From Shimwellia blattae DSM 4481 = NBRC 105725 (GTDB lineage: Bacteria; Pseudomonadota; Gammaproteobacteria; Enterobacterales; Enterobacteriaceae): DNA of 64,000 bases. How positions within the stretch are numbered: the first letter of the stretch is position 1; each line of letters begins with the position of its first letter. Shown piece by piece: positions 42,231 to 52,604 of the stretch. The position numbers and the translations under genes were made by a program. Below the pieces are notes generated by a model. It searched no databases. It saw nothing but the letters and a program-made list of their open reading frames with translations, and was not told where the DNA came from. The stretch is from positions 1,178,001 through 1,242,000 of the forward strand of contig NC_017910.1 in assembly GCF_000262305.1 (NCBI RefSeq). Direction: 5' to 3'.

Positions 42231-44000
42231 ATGGATGATTTAACCCTGCGCTACTATGAAGCCGAAATGCGCTATCTGCGCGAAGCTGGTAAAGAGTTTG
42301 CTCGCGCTCACCCCGACCGCGCGGCCATGCTTAACCTGGATAAAACCGGGGCCCGTGACCCGTATGTGGAGCGTCTGTTCGAGGGCTTCGCCTTTCTGAT
42401 GGGCCGCCTGCGTGAAAAGCTCGATGATGACCTGCCGGAGCTGACCGAAGGGCTGGTGAGCCTGCTCTGGCCGCATTACATGCGCACCATCCCGTCGCTG
42501 TCGGTAGTGGCGTTCACGCCGGACTGGCGTCAGCTTCGCAAAATGGAAGTACTCGAAAACGGCTTTTCCGTCCTGTCGCGCCCGGTCGGCCCCGATAACA
42601 CGGTCTGCCAGTATCGCACCACCCGTGACGTACCGCTGCAGCCGCTGCATCTGAGTGAGGCCCGCCTGCAAACTGAGCCCGATGGCCGGGCCGCTATTCG
42701 TCTGCGTTTCGAATGCCCGGATAAAGTGGACTGGGCGAAAGCCGGGATTGATAAGGTGGCTATTTACCTTGATGCTGACAGCCCGGTGGCTTCGGCCCTG
42801 CATCTGGCGCTGACACGTCGGGTGCAGGCGATGTATATCCGCCACAGTGAGACCCGCACCGGGCGGGTCCGCTTTGAGGGCTGGTGTAAACCCATGGGCT
42901 TTGATGACACTGACCGGCTGTGGCCGAAAGGGGATTCAGCGTTCAGTGGCTACCAGCTGTTGCTGGAGTATTTCAGCTTCCGCGAGAAGTTTATGTTTGT
43001 GGAGCTTAAAGGGCTGGAGCTTGCTGGCCTGAGCCAGAAAACCACCTGGTTTGAGACCGATATCGTGCTCGACGGCGGCTGGCCATCAGATATGCCGTTT
43101 GAGACCGATAATTTCCGCCTGCACTGTGCGCCGGTGATTAACCTGTTCTCACTGGAAGCGGATCCGCTGACGCCCGATCCGCTGCAGAACGAATACCTGC
43201 TGCGCCCGATGCGCGTGCAGGACGGGCATACGGAAATCTACAGTGTGGACACTATCCACGGTGCGGTGAAGAATGGCAAACACCCGTACGTACCATTCAC
43301 CAGTTTCCGCCACCGTGGTGGCATGATGCGCCATGACGCGCCGGAGCGTTATTTCCATACCCGTGTTAAGCGCGGACCTTCGGGCCTTTATGACACATGG
43401 CTTATCCTGGGCGGCAAGTCATTCGAGATGGAGCAGTTGTCTCAGGCCCCGGAGTCGCTCTCTATCCGCATCACCGGCACCAACGGCCAGCTGCCGCGCC
43501 GCTCACTGGAAAGTACGCTACTTGACCGGGTGGTGAAGGCGGGAAAGGTGCCGGTCAGGGTCCTGAACCTGACGGTGCCGACGCTGCCGATTTACCCGCC
43601 AGCAAACGACCGCTTCCACTGGCGGGTGATGAGCCACCTGGGCTCCAGTTTCTTAAGCATGATGGATAACCCGGAAGTGCTGCGCGGCACCCTGGCACTG
43701 TACGACTGGACGGATGACGAGATGAACCGCCGTCGTCTGGAGGCGATTGTGGCGGTGAAACACACCCTGATCCGCCGCTTTGAGCAGGGCTTTATGCTGC
43801 GCGGGGTTGATATCGAAATCACCCTTAACGCGGACAATTTTGCCGGAGAAGGCGATGTCGCTCTGTTTGGCGAAATGCTGCACCGCTTCTTTGCCCTCTA
43901 TGCCGATGTCCACCTCTTTAACCAGCTCACACTGGTGCTGCAACCGACAGGGAAACGACTGCGATGGAAAGAGAATCACAGCCAGCACATTCCGGGCTGA
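42231..44000 (+). CDS. tssF: T6SS baseplate protein TssF
   Basis: A 589-residue TssF/VasA protein with the family N-terminus (LTLRYYEAEMRYLREAGKEFA) and SLLWPHYMRTIPS. It is the main component of the baseplate wedge with TssG and TssE. Its 3' end overlaps tssG by 37 bp. Confidence 0.96.
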   Translation: MDDLTLRYYEAEMRYLREAGKEFARAHPDRAAMLNLDKTGARDPYVERLFEGFAFLMGRLREKLDDDLPELTEGLVSLLWPHYMRTIPSLSVVAFTPDWRQLRKMEVLENGFSVLSRPVGPDNTVCQYRTTRDVPLQPLHLSEARLQTEPDGRAAIRLRFECPDKVDWAKAGIDKVAIYLDADSPVASALHLALTRRVQAMYIRHSETRTGRVRFEGWCKPMGFDDTDRLWPKGDSAFSGYQLLLEYFSFREKFMFVELKGLELAGLSQKTTWFETDIVLDGGWPSDMPFETDNFRLHCAPVINLFSLEADPLTPDPLQNEYLLRPMRVQDGHTEIYSVDTIHGAVKNGKHPYVPFTSFRHRGGMMRHDAPERYFHTRVKRGPSGLYDTWLILGGKSFEMEQLSQAPESLSIRITGTNGQLPRRSLESTLLDRVVKAGKVPVRVLNLTVPTLPIYPPANDRFHWRVMSHLGSSFLSMMDNPEVLRGTLALYDWTDDEMNRRRLEAIVAVKHTLIRRFEQGFMLRGVDIEITLNADNFAGEGDVALFGEMLHRFFALYADVHLFNQLTLVLQPTGKRLRWKENHSQHIPG

Positions 44001-45043
44001 CGAAGCGGCTGAGCGGCCACATCTGGCGGATTAATTTTTACCGCTTCTGCCAGCTTCTGGAGCAGGAAAAACCGGATGCGCCGAAGCTCGGCAGCACCGA
44101 AAAACTCGCTGCCGACCCGGTGCGTTTTCGCCCGTGGCCGGGCATGGGGTTCCCGGTCAGTGAACTGAAGGCGGTCGAAACCGATGAGGACCACACGGAC
44201 CTGTCGCCGACGGTGCGCACCACTTTTCTCGGGATGTATGGCGTGGATTCGCCACTGCCGACCGCCTGTCTCGACGATATTGCGCAGCGCCGGGAAGGGC
44301 ATGAAGCCACCACCGCGTTCCTTGATATCTTCAGCCACCGTATCCACACCCAGTATTACCGTATCTGGCGCAAATACGCTTACCCGGCAACCTTCGAGGC
44401 AGGCGGTGTGGATGACACGTCTCAGTGCCTGCTGGGGCTGGTTGGCCTTGGTATTCCGGGTACGGCAGAGCAGGTGGCTACACCGGTTTCCCGCTTCCTG
44501 GCGCTACTGGGCACCATGCGGCTGCCAACCCGAAACGCCGAAGGCATCCGCCAGCTGGTGAGCCTGCTGGCCCCGGATACCCGGGCCACGGTTATCAGCC
44601 CGGATCCGGTGAAAGTTCCTGTAGAGAATCGCAGCGGGCTCGGTAAAGGACACCGGGTTTCCCTGTCACAGCGCGCCACGCTCGGCAGAACCGGGAAAGA
44701 AGCCTGCAGCCGTATCCTGCTGATGCTGGCAACCGACAACCCACAAGAGGCACAGGGCTGGCTGCCCGGCGCTCAGCTGCACACTGACCTGATGGTACTG
44801 CTGCGGGTGTACATGGGTTACCGCTCTGATGTACGCCTTCGCCTCACTGTACCGGTAAGCTGCCTGCCTGAACCGCGTCTGGGTAAGACAAGCCAGGTAC
44901 AACTGGGGCGCACCGGTGTACTGGGCCTGAAGCGGGGCCGCCCTGCGACCTGCACGCACCTGACCGTAAGCCTTGGCACCTGTGAAGGCCTGTCCTGCGA
45001 GACTCTGCGGCCGGCACAACCCGGTGGCTACCGTTTCGACTGA
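43964..45043 (+). CDS. tssG: T6SS baseplate protein TssG
   Basis: A 359-residue TssG/VasB protein (INFYRFCQLLEQEKPDAP; RFRPWPGMGFP near residues 53-63). It binds TssF and TssK in the baseplate. It starts within tssF, consistent with coupled translation. Confidence 0.95.
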   Translation: MERESQPAHSGLTKRLSGHIWRINFYRFCQLLEQEKPDAPKLGSTEKLAADPVRFRPWPGMGFPVSELKAVETDEDHTDLSPTVRTTFLGMYGVDSPLPTACLDDIAQRREGHEATTAFLDIFSHRIHTQYYRIWRKYAYPATFEAGGVDDTSQCLLGLVGLGIPGTAEQVATPVSRFLALLGTMRLPTRNAEGIRQLVSLLAPDTRATVISPDPVKVPVENRSGLGKGHRVSLSQRATLGRTGKEACSRILLMLATDNPQEAQGWLPGAQLHTDLMVLLRVYMGYRSDVRLRLTVPVSCLPEPRLGKTSQVQLGRTGVLGLKRGRPATCTHLTVSLGTCEGLSCETLRPAQPGGYRFD

Positions 45044-45105
45044 TATCCCGACCTACAACACATTCAATACGCCCCTGTTTCTGAAAGCTGAAAAGGACAC
45101 CCCGA

Positions 45106-45633
45106 ATGATATTCGCTTCCCTGTCGCGCAGCGCTGCGCTGGTATTGCTCTGTTCCCTGCTTACCGCATGTGGCCTGACTCAGGCCGTATCGGACGGCAC
45201 GGTCAGCGCAACCAGAGCTATTTTCTTCAAAAAAATAAAGGTGCTGCATCTCGATTTTGAGCCCCGCGCGGCCATCAACGCCGGTGAAAGCCAGACGCCG
45301 CTGGCCACCATGGTGCATGTTTACCAGCTCCGGGACCGCCAGAAGGTGGACGCGGCCGACTACCAGAAACTGCTGCGCGATGCGGATACCACGCTGAAAG
45401 AAGACATTGTGGTGAGCAAGTCGCTGCTGGTGATACCCAAAGGCAGCGTAACCCTCAATATGCCAATGAATGAAGAGACGAAATTTGTAGCGGTGGTGGG
45501 GCTGTTTAATCGTCCGGATATCCATAACAACACCTGGAAACTGGTGCTGAGCCGCAACGACCTCGATCCTGACAAGCCGCGCACTATCCAGCTCAACAGC
45601 ACCGGGCTGAACCTGGTCCCGGTGAAGGAGTAA
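45106..45633 (+). CDS. tssJ: T6SS outer-membrane lipoprotein TssJ
   Basis: A 175-residue lipoprotein: signal peptide with lipobox LTAC (acylated Cys at residue 22) and the TssJ transthyretin-like fold region (MVHVYQLRDRQKV; TKFVAVVGLFNRPD). It anchors TssM to the outer membrane. Position 3 after the Cys is not Asp, consistent with outer-membrane sorting. 62 bp after tssG, 4 bp before vgrG2. Confidence 0.94.
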   Translation: MIFASLSRSAALVLLCSLLTACGLTQAVSDGTVSATRAIFFKKIKVLHLDFEPRAAINAGESQTPLATMVHVYQLRDRQKVDAADYQKLLRDADTTLKEDIVVSKSLLVIPKGSVTLNMPMNEETKFVAVVGLFNRPDIHNNTWKLVLSRNDLDPDKPRTIQLNSTGLNLVPVKE

Positions 45634-45637
45634 ACAC

Positions 45638-48202
45638 ATGGATACAACTCTGGATAACTGGCTGGCGCTGTTTGACGGGCAAACCCGCTATCGTCTTGAG
45701 ATTAACGACAGCCCCCTGAAGCCGGATGTGCTGAACTTCCGCGGGCGCGAAGCGCTGAATGCGCCGTTCGAATGGTGGATTGAGTTCACCACACCACAGA
45801 AAGGCATCAGCCGCCGGGATGCGATGCTGAAGTATGCCACGCTCAGTATGCACTCAGGCCGGGTGGTACAGGGTATCATCACTGGTTTTGAGGTCCTCCG
45901 GGAGACTGTGGACCAGACACATTTTGCCGTAACGCTCTCCTCGCGCCTGGCGCTGCTTGCCCACACCCGCCGCTGTGCGGTGTACCAGAATGTCTCCGTC
46001 CCGGAACTGGTGGAGCAGATCCTGCGCAGCCACGGGCTGGAGGGGGCGGATTTTGAATTCCGGCTGGAGCGGGCTTACCCGGTTCGCGAACTGATCACCC
46101 AGTGGCAGGAAACTGACCTGCAGTTTATTCAGCGCATTCTCGCAGAAGACGGTATCTGGTTCTGTACAGGCGTCAACACCACCACCGGGCTCGATACGGT
46201 GACCCTGGCAGACAGCCAGCTGTGTTATCAGTTTGATGTGCGCCTGCCATATCGTGAGCCCTCCGCACTGTATGATGGTGCGGTCGAAGCAGTGTGGGAT
46301 GCCAGAGTGTGGCACCACACGGTGACCGGCAGTGTGACCACCCGGGATTACAACTACCGCACCGCCGGTACGCCAATGGATGCGACCGCAAGCGTCAGAA
46401 ACGAGGCGGCCACCACCGGCGAACGCTACCGCTATGCGGCCCCGTACCGCGAGGCGGGCGATGACACCACCCCTGAGCCGGAAACCGAAAGCGGTGCCTT
46501 TTACGCCCGTATTCAGCATGAACATGCCCTCAATAATGCCATCCGCCTGCATCTGTTCAGTAACGCCAGCCACCTGACACCGGGCATGGTGCTGGAAACC
46601 GGCGACAGTGAAGTGCCGGAGCTGAAAGAGGGAATGGTGATTACGCTCGCCACTTTCCGCGCGGCCCGTGACACGCGTTTGCATGTCTCCGTCTGGGGTA
46701 TGCCTTACAGCGAGCAGTTCTGCTTCAGGCCAGAGCCAATACCACGTCCGCTTATCGCCGGTACGCTGGCCGCCCGCATAGAGAGCGATGAGAAGAATGC
46801 GCCGTATGCGCATCTCGATGAAACAGGGCGCTACCGGGTGAAGCTGGATTTCAGCCGTGAGGACGCTGCGCAGGGCTATAACTACCTGTGGATACGCCAG
46901 GCGAAGCCATATGCCGGGGAAATATACGGCTGGCACACGCCGCTGACTGACGGCACCGAAGTGGGCATTGCCTTTGACGGTGGAGACCCGGACCGGCCGT
47001 ATATCGCCCGTGCATTTCATGACTCTGAGCATCCGGATGTGGTCACCCGCGACAACCGTAGCCAGAACATCCTGCGCACTGCGGGCCAGAACGAACTGCG
47101 CATGGAAGACCAGCGCAAGAGTGAGCATATTGCCCTCAGTACTCCGTTCGGGGCCACGGCGCTGAATCAGGGCCACATCGTCAACAGGGAGAACGGGGTG
47201 CGCGGTACCGGGTTTGAGCTGCGCACCGATGAGTTCGGGGTTATTCGTGTGGCTAAAGGGCTGTTTATCACCGCCGACGGAAAAGTGCACGGCGAAGGCC
47301 ATGTGCTGGATATGGATGTGGCACTTCGTGAGATAGAAGCCATACGCGCTCAAATCGGGGAGCTGGCCATCGCTACCCGGAAGGCGAAAGCCCTGGAGGC
47401 CGATATCGCCAGCCAGCAGGCGATGTTTACCACACGCCTGAAGACCCTCAATGAGGTGCTGCACTTCTCTGCCCCCGGGGGGATGGCGTTTACCAGCGCT
47501 GAGCATCTGCAACTGGCGGCCGCTGACAATCTCGCCCTGAATGCGGGCGGGGATATCAGCATTGGCGCTGAGGGACATATCACCGGCCTGGCCGGAGACA
47601 GCGTGGGGATGTTTGCCCAACACGGCAAGCTGAGCCTGATTTCGGCACAGGGGCCGGTCCAGTTTCAGGCGCAGAACGGGGTGATGCACCTGAGTGCGGA
47701 GCAGAAACTGACCCTCATCTCAGCAAAAGAGATGCTGCTGGCCGGGAAGAAGCGCATACGCCTGGTGGGGGGCGGAAGCTCCATCCTCATTGAGCAGGGG
47801 CAAATCAAATACGAGACGGCGGGGACGTATACCCGCAAGGCCAGCCGGCTGGACACGGAAGGTGGGGCTTCGCAGACTCCGGATGTGCCGTGGCTCGCAG
47901 ACCCGCTGAAAGACCGCAATGATGCACTGATGCAGTACCTCTATCATGATGACGCACCGGTGGTTGGTGCGCCGTTTACCGCGACACTGGCAGACGGCTC
48001 TGTGCGTACCGGGAACCTTGATGGGGCAGGCTACCTGCATCTTGATGATGTGCCCGATGGCCCGATGGCGGTGGAGTTGGGGCCGGATGCACGGAATTAT
48101 TTACGAAAAAATAATTCCGATAATCAGCAATTTGTTGGTTCGTCGGTGACTGAATCCGATATTGACGTACTGATAACGAAACATAGCGGAGGTGTTGAAT
48201 GA
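45638..48202 (+). CDS. vgrG: T6SS spike protein VgrG2 with C-terminal beta extension
   Basis: An 854-residue VgrG, distinct in sequence from VgrG1 but with the same gp27/gp5/DUF2345 order. After the needle it has an extra ~110 residues (from about 745: TATLADGSVRTGNLDGAGYLHLDDVP), a transthyretin-like pattern often seen on VgrGs and used to bind cargo. Its stop overlaps the next effector's ATG. Its 3' end is copied at 52605 and, for 77 bp, at 59734. Confidence 0.95.
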   Translation: MDTTLDNWLALFDGQTRYRLEINDSPLKPDVLNFRGREALNAPFEWWIEFTTPQKGISRRDAMLKYATLSMHSGRVVQGIITGFEVLRETVDQTHFAVTLSSRLALLAHTRRCAVYQNVSVPELVEQILRSHGLEGADFEFRLERAYPVRELITQWQETDLQFIQRILAEDGIWFCTGVNTTTGLDTVTLADSQLCYQFDVRLPYREPSALYDGAVEAVWDARVWHHTVTGSVTTRDYNYRTAGTPMDATASVRNEAATTGERYRYAAPYREAGDDTTPEPETESGAFYARIQHEHALNNAIRLHLFSNASHLTPGMVLETGDSEVPELKEGMVITLATFRAARDTRLHVSVWGMPYSEQFCFRPEPIPRPLIAGTLAARIESDEKNAPYAHLDETGRYRVKLDFSREDAAQGYNYLWIRQAKPYAGEIYGWHTPLTDGTEVGIAFDGGDPDRPYIARAFHDSEHPDVVTRDNRSQNILRTAGQNELRMEDQRKSEHIALSTPFGATALNQGHIVNRENGVRGTGFELRTDEFGVIRVAKGLFITADGKVHGEGHVLDMDVALREIEAIRAQIGELAIATRKAKALEADIASQQAMFTTRLKTLNEVLHFSAPGGMAFTSAEHLQLAAADNLALNAGGDISIGAEGHITGLAGDSVGMFAQHGKLSLISAQGPVQFQAQNGVMHLSAEQKLTLISAKEMLLAGKKRIRLVGGGSSILIEQGQIKYETAGTYTRKASRLDTEGGASQTPDVPWLADPLKDRNDALMQYLYHDDAPVVGAPFTATLADGSVRTGNLDGAGYLHLDDVPDGPMAVELGPDARNYLRKNNSDNQQFVGSSVTESDIDVLITKHSGGVE

Positions 48203-49752
48203 GTATGCCGGGCATTGCGTGGTTTAAGGAAACCAGCCTGGAAACCGGACAGTGGATCTGGGGAACCCTTCAGGGGGCGTTTAATGAAAAACAGACCATC
48301 GGCCAGATTCTTGTCGATGCAGCGATAGGCATGGTTCCGCTGGTGGGGGATGTGACGGCAGTGCGCGACCTGATAGCGGTTTCGATGGGGCTGGCAAAAG
48401 AGCCGAAAAAGCGGGAAAGCGTTACGGAATGGCTGTTTCTGGTGATTTTGCTGTTTGCCCTGATCCCGGTGATTGGCGGCGTGATAAAAGGTGTCGGACG
48501 TCTGGCTTTGCGTGTAACAACACAAGCGGCAGAAAATGTGGAAACGCTCAGGGACGTGATTAAGTTTCTGAACCGTGTCGGCGAAGGTGATGCGGTGAAG
48601 TGGCTGAACAAACTGAATGTGGTTGAGTATCAGGCGCAGCTGATTGAGAAAATGAATGGTTTTTGCCACACCATGATTACGGCAATTAATCAGATACTGA
48701 AAGCCCGGGTGGGGCGAATGCTGCCGGAGAGATGGCGGACGGATTTAATCCGGGTACGGGATGGTTTTGCGGCGCTGCAGCCGCTGGCGTCGAAAATGAT
48801 CCCACAGGCACTGAAAGAGCTGGACGCAAAACTGCGGGTGTTGCAGGCACTGGTGTATAGAAGAGAAATCCATACGGTGGCAACGGGTAAGGGCAGGGCT
48901 GAAGTACGGCGTGAAGCGGAAGCCTATCTGATAGAACGCCCGCTGCGGGATGCGCCGAAGCAGGGAACGCGATTTCCGAGTATTCATGCTGAGGAAGTAC
49001 ATGAAGACAGATTGCGTCTGAAATATTCGAAGCCTGGGTATCCGGATATTGTTAGCTGGAAAGGGGAAAGTCCGGCATTTGTCAAAGGACAACAGGTCTT
49101 TACAGATATCGCTTCCTTCAGCGGTGAAATTACCGCCAAAAGCGCCCGCGAGATGGCGGGTAGTACGATTTTTCGCGCTTTCGGTAACGAGACTGCGCTG
49201 ACAACAAATCCTGGCGGTTCCTGGGCGGCCGGAGGATTCTGGGGCTATCAGAAAGTCCCTGGTCACGCGGAGGAGTGGCGACAGCTATCGGCGGTACTGG
49301 ATGAGTGGAACGGCAACGGTTTTCTTGTGGTGTTGCATCTGCCGGAAGACCTTGCCACGCGGATGCCGGGCACTAATGCCTGGCACGGTAAAATAGCTGA
49401 GCAATTCGGGCAAAAAATACCTAATCAGTACCTTGAAGGCGGCGGTGAGCAGGTGATTATCAACCTGGATAAAATGCTGAAAAAAGAGCTTAATCGCATC
49501 GGTGAGCAGGTCAAGTCCTCCGGACAGCCTGCCAGCGTGGAAATTAATGGCGTAAAGGCGGAATTTTATCCCACTCACTGGAAGGATGTGGAGGGGACTT
49601 ATGGCTATACCCGACCTGAGGGGATAGAGCCGCCCTATGCCACGTATACCCGCGAACTGCATGATGATGAACTGCGCAGCAAGGTGAAGGAGAGAACGAT
49701 AATTAACGCTGCCCGTGTGGAGCGCCAGACAACGACAGGAGGTGAACAATGA
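48199..49752 (+). CDS. T6SS effector with membrane-segment N-terminus and unidentified toxin domain
   Basis: A 517-residue protein. Residues ~30-105 are a hydrophobic region of the type found before toxin domains in PAAR and Rhs effectors (IGMVPLVGDVTAVRDLIAVS; FLVILLFALIPVIGGVIKG), thought to help toxins cross the inner membrane. No PAAR domain is attached. The C-terminal ~200 residues (STIFRAFG; EWRQLSAVLDEWNGNG; YLEGGGEQVIINL) have the same order of features as the tail at 55340. The activity is unknown. Its last ~90 bp are repeated before every family A immunity gene. Confidence 0.75.
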   Translation: MSMPGIAWFKETSLETGQWIWGTLQGAFNEKQTIGQILVDAAIGMVPLVGDVTAVRDLIAVSMGLAKEPKKRESVTEWLFLVILLFALIPVIGGVIKGVGRLALRVTTQAAENVETLRDVIKFLNRVGEGDAVKWLNKLNVVEYQAQLIEKMNGFCHTMITAINQILKARVGRMLPERWRTDLIRVRDGFAALQPLASKMIPQALKELDAKLRVLQALVYRREIHTVATGKGRAEVRREAEAYLIERPLRDAPKQGTRFPSIHAEEVHEDRLRLKYSKPGYPDIVSWKGESPAFVKGQQVFTDIASFSGEITAKSAREMAGSTIFRAFGNETALTTNPGGSWAAGGFWGYQKVPGHAEEWRQLSAVLDEWNGNGFLVVLHLPEDLATRMPGTNAWHGKIAEQFGQKIPNQYLEGGGEQVIINLDKMLKKELNRIGEQVKSSGQPASVEINGVKAEFYPTHWKDVEGTYGYTRPEGIEPPYATYTRELHDDELRSKVKERTIINAARVERQTTTGGEQ

Positions 49753-50894
49753 TGAGTATCGAAAAAACAAAATATCCGATGAGCGATGAGCAGGTGCGTC
49801 GCAGGCTGTTCTGGCTGTTACAGCGGTTAAGTAGCTACACCCTGTGGCAGCGCAAACGGGATGCCTGGGCATGCTTTACTGAAAAATATGAACATGCGCT
49901 GAAAACCTGGCCGGAAGAGATAACGAAGGGATTTCATCCGAAAAGTATTATCAGGGCATATGAAGCGTTGCGCCTTTATGATGAAGGATTACCGGAACTG
50001 GCGGCGGGCAACCGGCAGGTATGGCAGATAAAAACAGGCGAGTTCGATCAACTTTTTCGTCCGGTGAGTTTAATTGAGAAGTACTTTTATTGGCCTTGTC
50101 ATGACGAGCGTGGCGGGCAACGGGAACCTTATCCCCCGGAAATAGAAAAAATTAATAAGTGGCGCATTGCCGCAGAGTTTTGGGGCGATAATTTAATTTA
50201 TCCACCGCATGATAATGTCTGTAATTTCTTTGATGCAGAATATTTGCTTGATCCTAAAAATTATAACTATAATTTGACTCAGCTTGCATACCCTGTTTTT
50301 CCTGGAAATCTTCCCCCCGTCCCTGAACGCAGAGACATTATTATAAAAACTGATGATCCGGTACCCTGTGATGGTATCTGGGAGCCGGTAAATATTTTGT
50401 ACAACCATAAGTTTCTGGTGATTAAAGACGGTATCAGCGGTTTTAAAAATCTCGGGGCGTACAACTATTTTATTCGCGGAATGAAGGCCCCACGTCAGAT
50501 TTATTATGATGTATTGATGGAGAGCGATAAGGAAATGCTCATCACTGATGACCCCATTCGTTACCGTGATGTTCACTGGCGTCTGGTCTGGGAAGATACG
50601 CGCTACTGTGACGGTATTATCCCGGATGAGTCAGAGTATTTTCTGGATGATGCTCCGGGTAAACGTATTACCTGCCGGAGTGGTGAACAGTGCCCGCATT
50701 CCGGACAGTGGGCCACGCTTAGCGGAGGTCATCAACAGTTTATTGATGTTCAGGCAGGAGTGATTATGCCAGAGGCCACGAAATATCAGCATGATATGTA
50801 TGTACCTGAAATACGCATCCCGGCGGAGTGGAGTCTTATTGACAGGGATGATGGTGGCAGTGTATTTGCTGTGACCCCAGATGAGGAGAGTTGA
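49749..50894 (+). CDS. Immunity protein, family A copy 1
   Basis: A 381-residue protein without a signal peptide, hence cytosolic. The N-terminus (RRRLFWLLQRLSSYTLWQRKRDAW) resembles Imm71/Imm72-type T6SS immunity proteins. The C-terminal ~65 residues form a module (ITCRSGEQCPHSGQWATL ... GVIMPE ... DDGGSVFAVTPDE) also found on families B and C. It overlaps the effector at 48199 by 4 bp, behind AGGAGG, making it that effector's cognate immunity protein. Copies 2-4 are at 58561, 61241 and 62496. Confidence 0.8.
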   Translation: MMSIEKTKYPMSDEQVRRRLFWLLQRLSSYTLWQRKRDAWACFTEKYEHALKTWPEEITKGFHPKSIIRAYEALRLYDEGLPELAAGNRQVWQIKTGEFDQLFRPVSLIEKYFYWPCHDERGGQREPYPPEIEKINKWRIAAEFWGDNLIYPPHDNVCNFFDAEYLLDPKNYNYNLTQLAYPVFPGNLPPVPERRDIIIKTDDPVPCDGIWEPVNILYNHKFLVIKDGISGFKNLGAYNYFIRGMKAPRQIYYDVLMESDKEMLITDDPIRYRDVHWRLVWEDTRYCDGIIPDESEYFLDDAPGKRITCRSGEQCPHSGQWATLSGGHQQFIDVQAGVIMPEATKYQHDMYVPEIRIPAEWSLIDRDDGGSVFAVTPDEES

Positions 50895-51344
50895 TCATAC
50901 TGAGCGCTTCGCCCTCATTATACGAGATGCTTTACGCTGGTTTTTCCTCTACGTCCACACCTGCCCCCCCCCCGGTACCTGAAAAAATTGAACCCTGGAC
51001 CTATGCAGGGAAAGCCGTGGCGGTGGGTCAGTCAGACATGGCGTGCAGCGGCGTCATGGACGGATGAACAACTCCGGGCTGCATGGCTGAAAATCCAGAA
51101 AGCCACCGATATAACGCTGGATATGCTGAAACAGGTCGACTGGGTACAGGTACTGACGGATGTGGCAGTCACCGTTGGCGTGGTGCTTGTCGCGGTGGGG
51201 GTAGGGGCTCTGGTGGTGACATTAGGTGTCCCGGAAGCCCTGCTGGTCGCGTTTTTACTGATTATTCGTCTGGCGATAAGTGCCTGGGAAGTGCTGGCTG
51301 CTGTTCTGGGTGCCGGAGCGGTCGGCACGCTGGCAATCCAGTAA
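50891..51344 (+). pseudogene. Broken gene: tssE-like start, proline tract, hydrophobic effector segment
   Basis: A frame from 50891 reads a diverged tssE start (SPSLYEMLY; TTATACGAGATGCTTTACG is shared exactly with tssE at 63672), then a C10 tract (50964-50973) coding prolines, then AGKAVAVGQSDMA. A frameshift near 51040 is needed to continue into ASWTDEQLRAAW and two hydrophobic helices (LTDVAVTVGVVLVAVGVGAL; WEVLAAVLGAGAVGTLAIQ). This looks like an effector membrane segment fused to the tssE junction. The intact part alone is 50988-51344 from TTG. Confidence 0.55.
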
Positions 51345-51353
51345 GGAATGATA

Positions 51354-52583
51354 ATGAAACTGAATGATGTAGACCTGAATTATATCGAGCAATGGTTGCC
51401 GGAAGCGTCCGTGAAATATAAAGACGGCAGTCAGGCGGTGAATCTTGGACTGATAATTACCGTATTTTTTAAAGATGGTCATTTACCCGAAGTGCGCCAG
51501 AAGATGGTGGAGTGTGTGGATCGCTATTACGCTGAATTTAAATCGGGCCTGAAAAAGACAGTGTATGGTAATAAATGGGTTGGGATCACGGGAAATAACT
51601 ATCAGAAAAAACGGCAACAACTTTTAGCTTTATCTGAAGAAGAAACTGCTTCTTGGTATCTCGGTAGTGTGGAGAAGGATTACGAAGCACCGGACTACAG
51701 TATCCTGGTGATGAATACACGAATTTTCCATAATGAAAACGATCGTTCGGTAATCAAGTTAACCTTTCCCCTCTCTCTGCTGAAAGAGCCTGATGGGAAC
51801 ACACATTATCAGGCCTGGATTATGTGGTTGTGTGAATCATTTGCCGTTGAAAGTGGTTACGCTGGTCTGTCGTTTGTTCTGCCGTACGAATTTCATCGAA
51901 TGTTCCCTTACGAATACAAACTGGCTCAGCGTTTTCCGGGCGTGATGGTGGATTCTCTGGGAACACTTGAGGGCGGCGAGGCTGTGGAGGGTCTCAAAGG
52001 TCCCTGCTGGTATACCATTCTGGGCAACCCCTGGCTGGAAAAACTTGGCGGGGCAGAGAAACTGGCCCACCGACTGAATAACACCTCTGAGATTGAACTG
52101 CTTCCCTATAATGGCGGGCTTATCCTCAAGGCAGGAGTGCTACCGCCGGGTCTGGGTGAGACGAAAACTGAAGAGTTGCCCCCATTGCTGGTGAAAGTGA
52201 ATCAGTTAATTAAACCTATTAGATACGACGGGCATAACGGTCTGCATTTCTACTGCGAATACGAAAACTTCCAGTTCGAGGAAGCATCCTCCATGGCATG
52301 GTTTGCTCGCTTCGATGAAGCCAGTGCAGTGCTGGATAAAGAAGATGAAGGTAAGTCCTGGGATCCGGTCAGGATCACTTGCTGGAGTGGTGAAAAATCC
52401 CCGTTTGACGGGCGATGGGCCACCATTATTAACGGGGAGACACGGTACACCCAAACCCGTGCCGGGCAGATTATGCCTGAATTTGAAGATAAGCATGGTC
52501 AGAAACATCCGGCCCGTTGGTCGCTGCTGGAAAGGGATGATGGTGGCAGTGTGTTTGCTGTGACCCCAGATGAGGAGAGTTGA
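51354..52583 (+). CDS. Immunity protein, family B
   Basis: A 409-residue cytosolic protein. The first ~330 residues (DVDLNYIEQWLPEASVKYKDG; IMWLCESFAVESGYAGLSF) resemble DUF3396-type immunity-like proteins and are unrelated to family A. The last ~70 residues (ITCWSGEKSPFDGRWATI ... GQIMPEFEDKHGQKHPARWSLL) are the module shared with families A and C. AAGGA favours the start at 51354 over 51348. Its toxin is the broken gene before it or has been lost. Confidence 0.72.
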   Translation: MKLNDVDLNYIEQWLPEASVKYKDGSQAVNLGLIITVFFKDGHLPEVRQKMVECVDRYYAEFKSGLKKTVYGNKWVGITGNNYQKKRQQLLALSEEETASWYLGSVEKDYEAPDYSILVMNTRIFHNENDRSVIKLTFPLSLLKEPDGNTHYQAWIMWLCESFAVESGYAGLSFVLPYEFHRMFPYEYKLAQRFPGVMVDSLGTLEGGEAVEGLKGPCWYTILGNPWLEKLGGAEKLAHRLNNTSEIELLPYNGGLILKAGVLPPGLGETKTEELPPLLVKVNQLIKPIRYDGHNGLHFYCEYENFQFEEASSMAWFARFDEASAVLDKEDEGKSWDPVRITCWSGEKSPFDGRWATIINGETRYTQTRAGQIMPEFEDKHGQKHPARWSLLERDDGGSVFAVTPDEES

Positions 52584-52604
52584 TCATACTGCGCGATTCG
52601 CCTT

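Noticed and set aside
45854..47689. 611-codon minus-strand ORF opposite vgrG2
   Set aside because: A shadow of GC-rich codon use in vgrG2; no domain or upstream signals.
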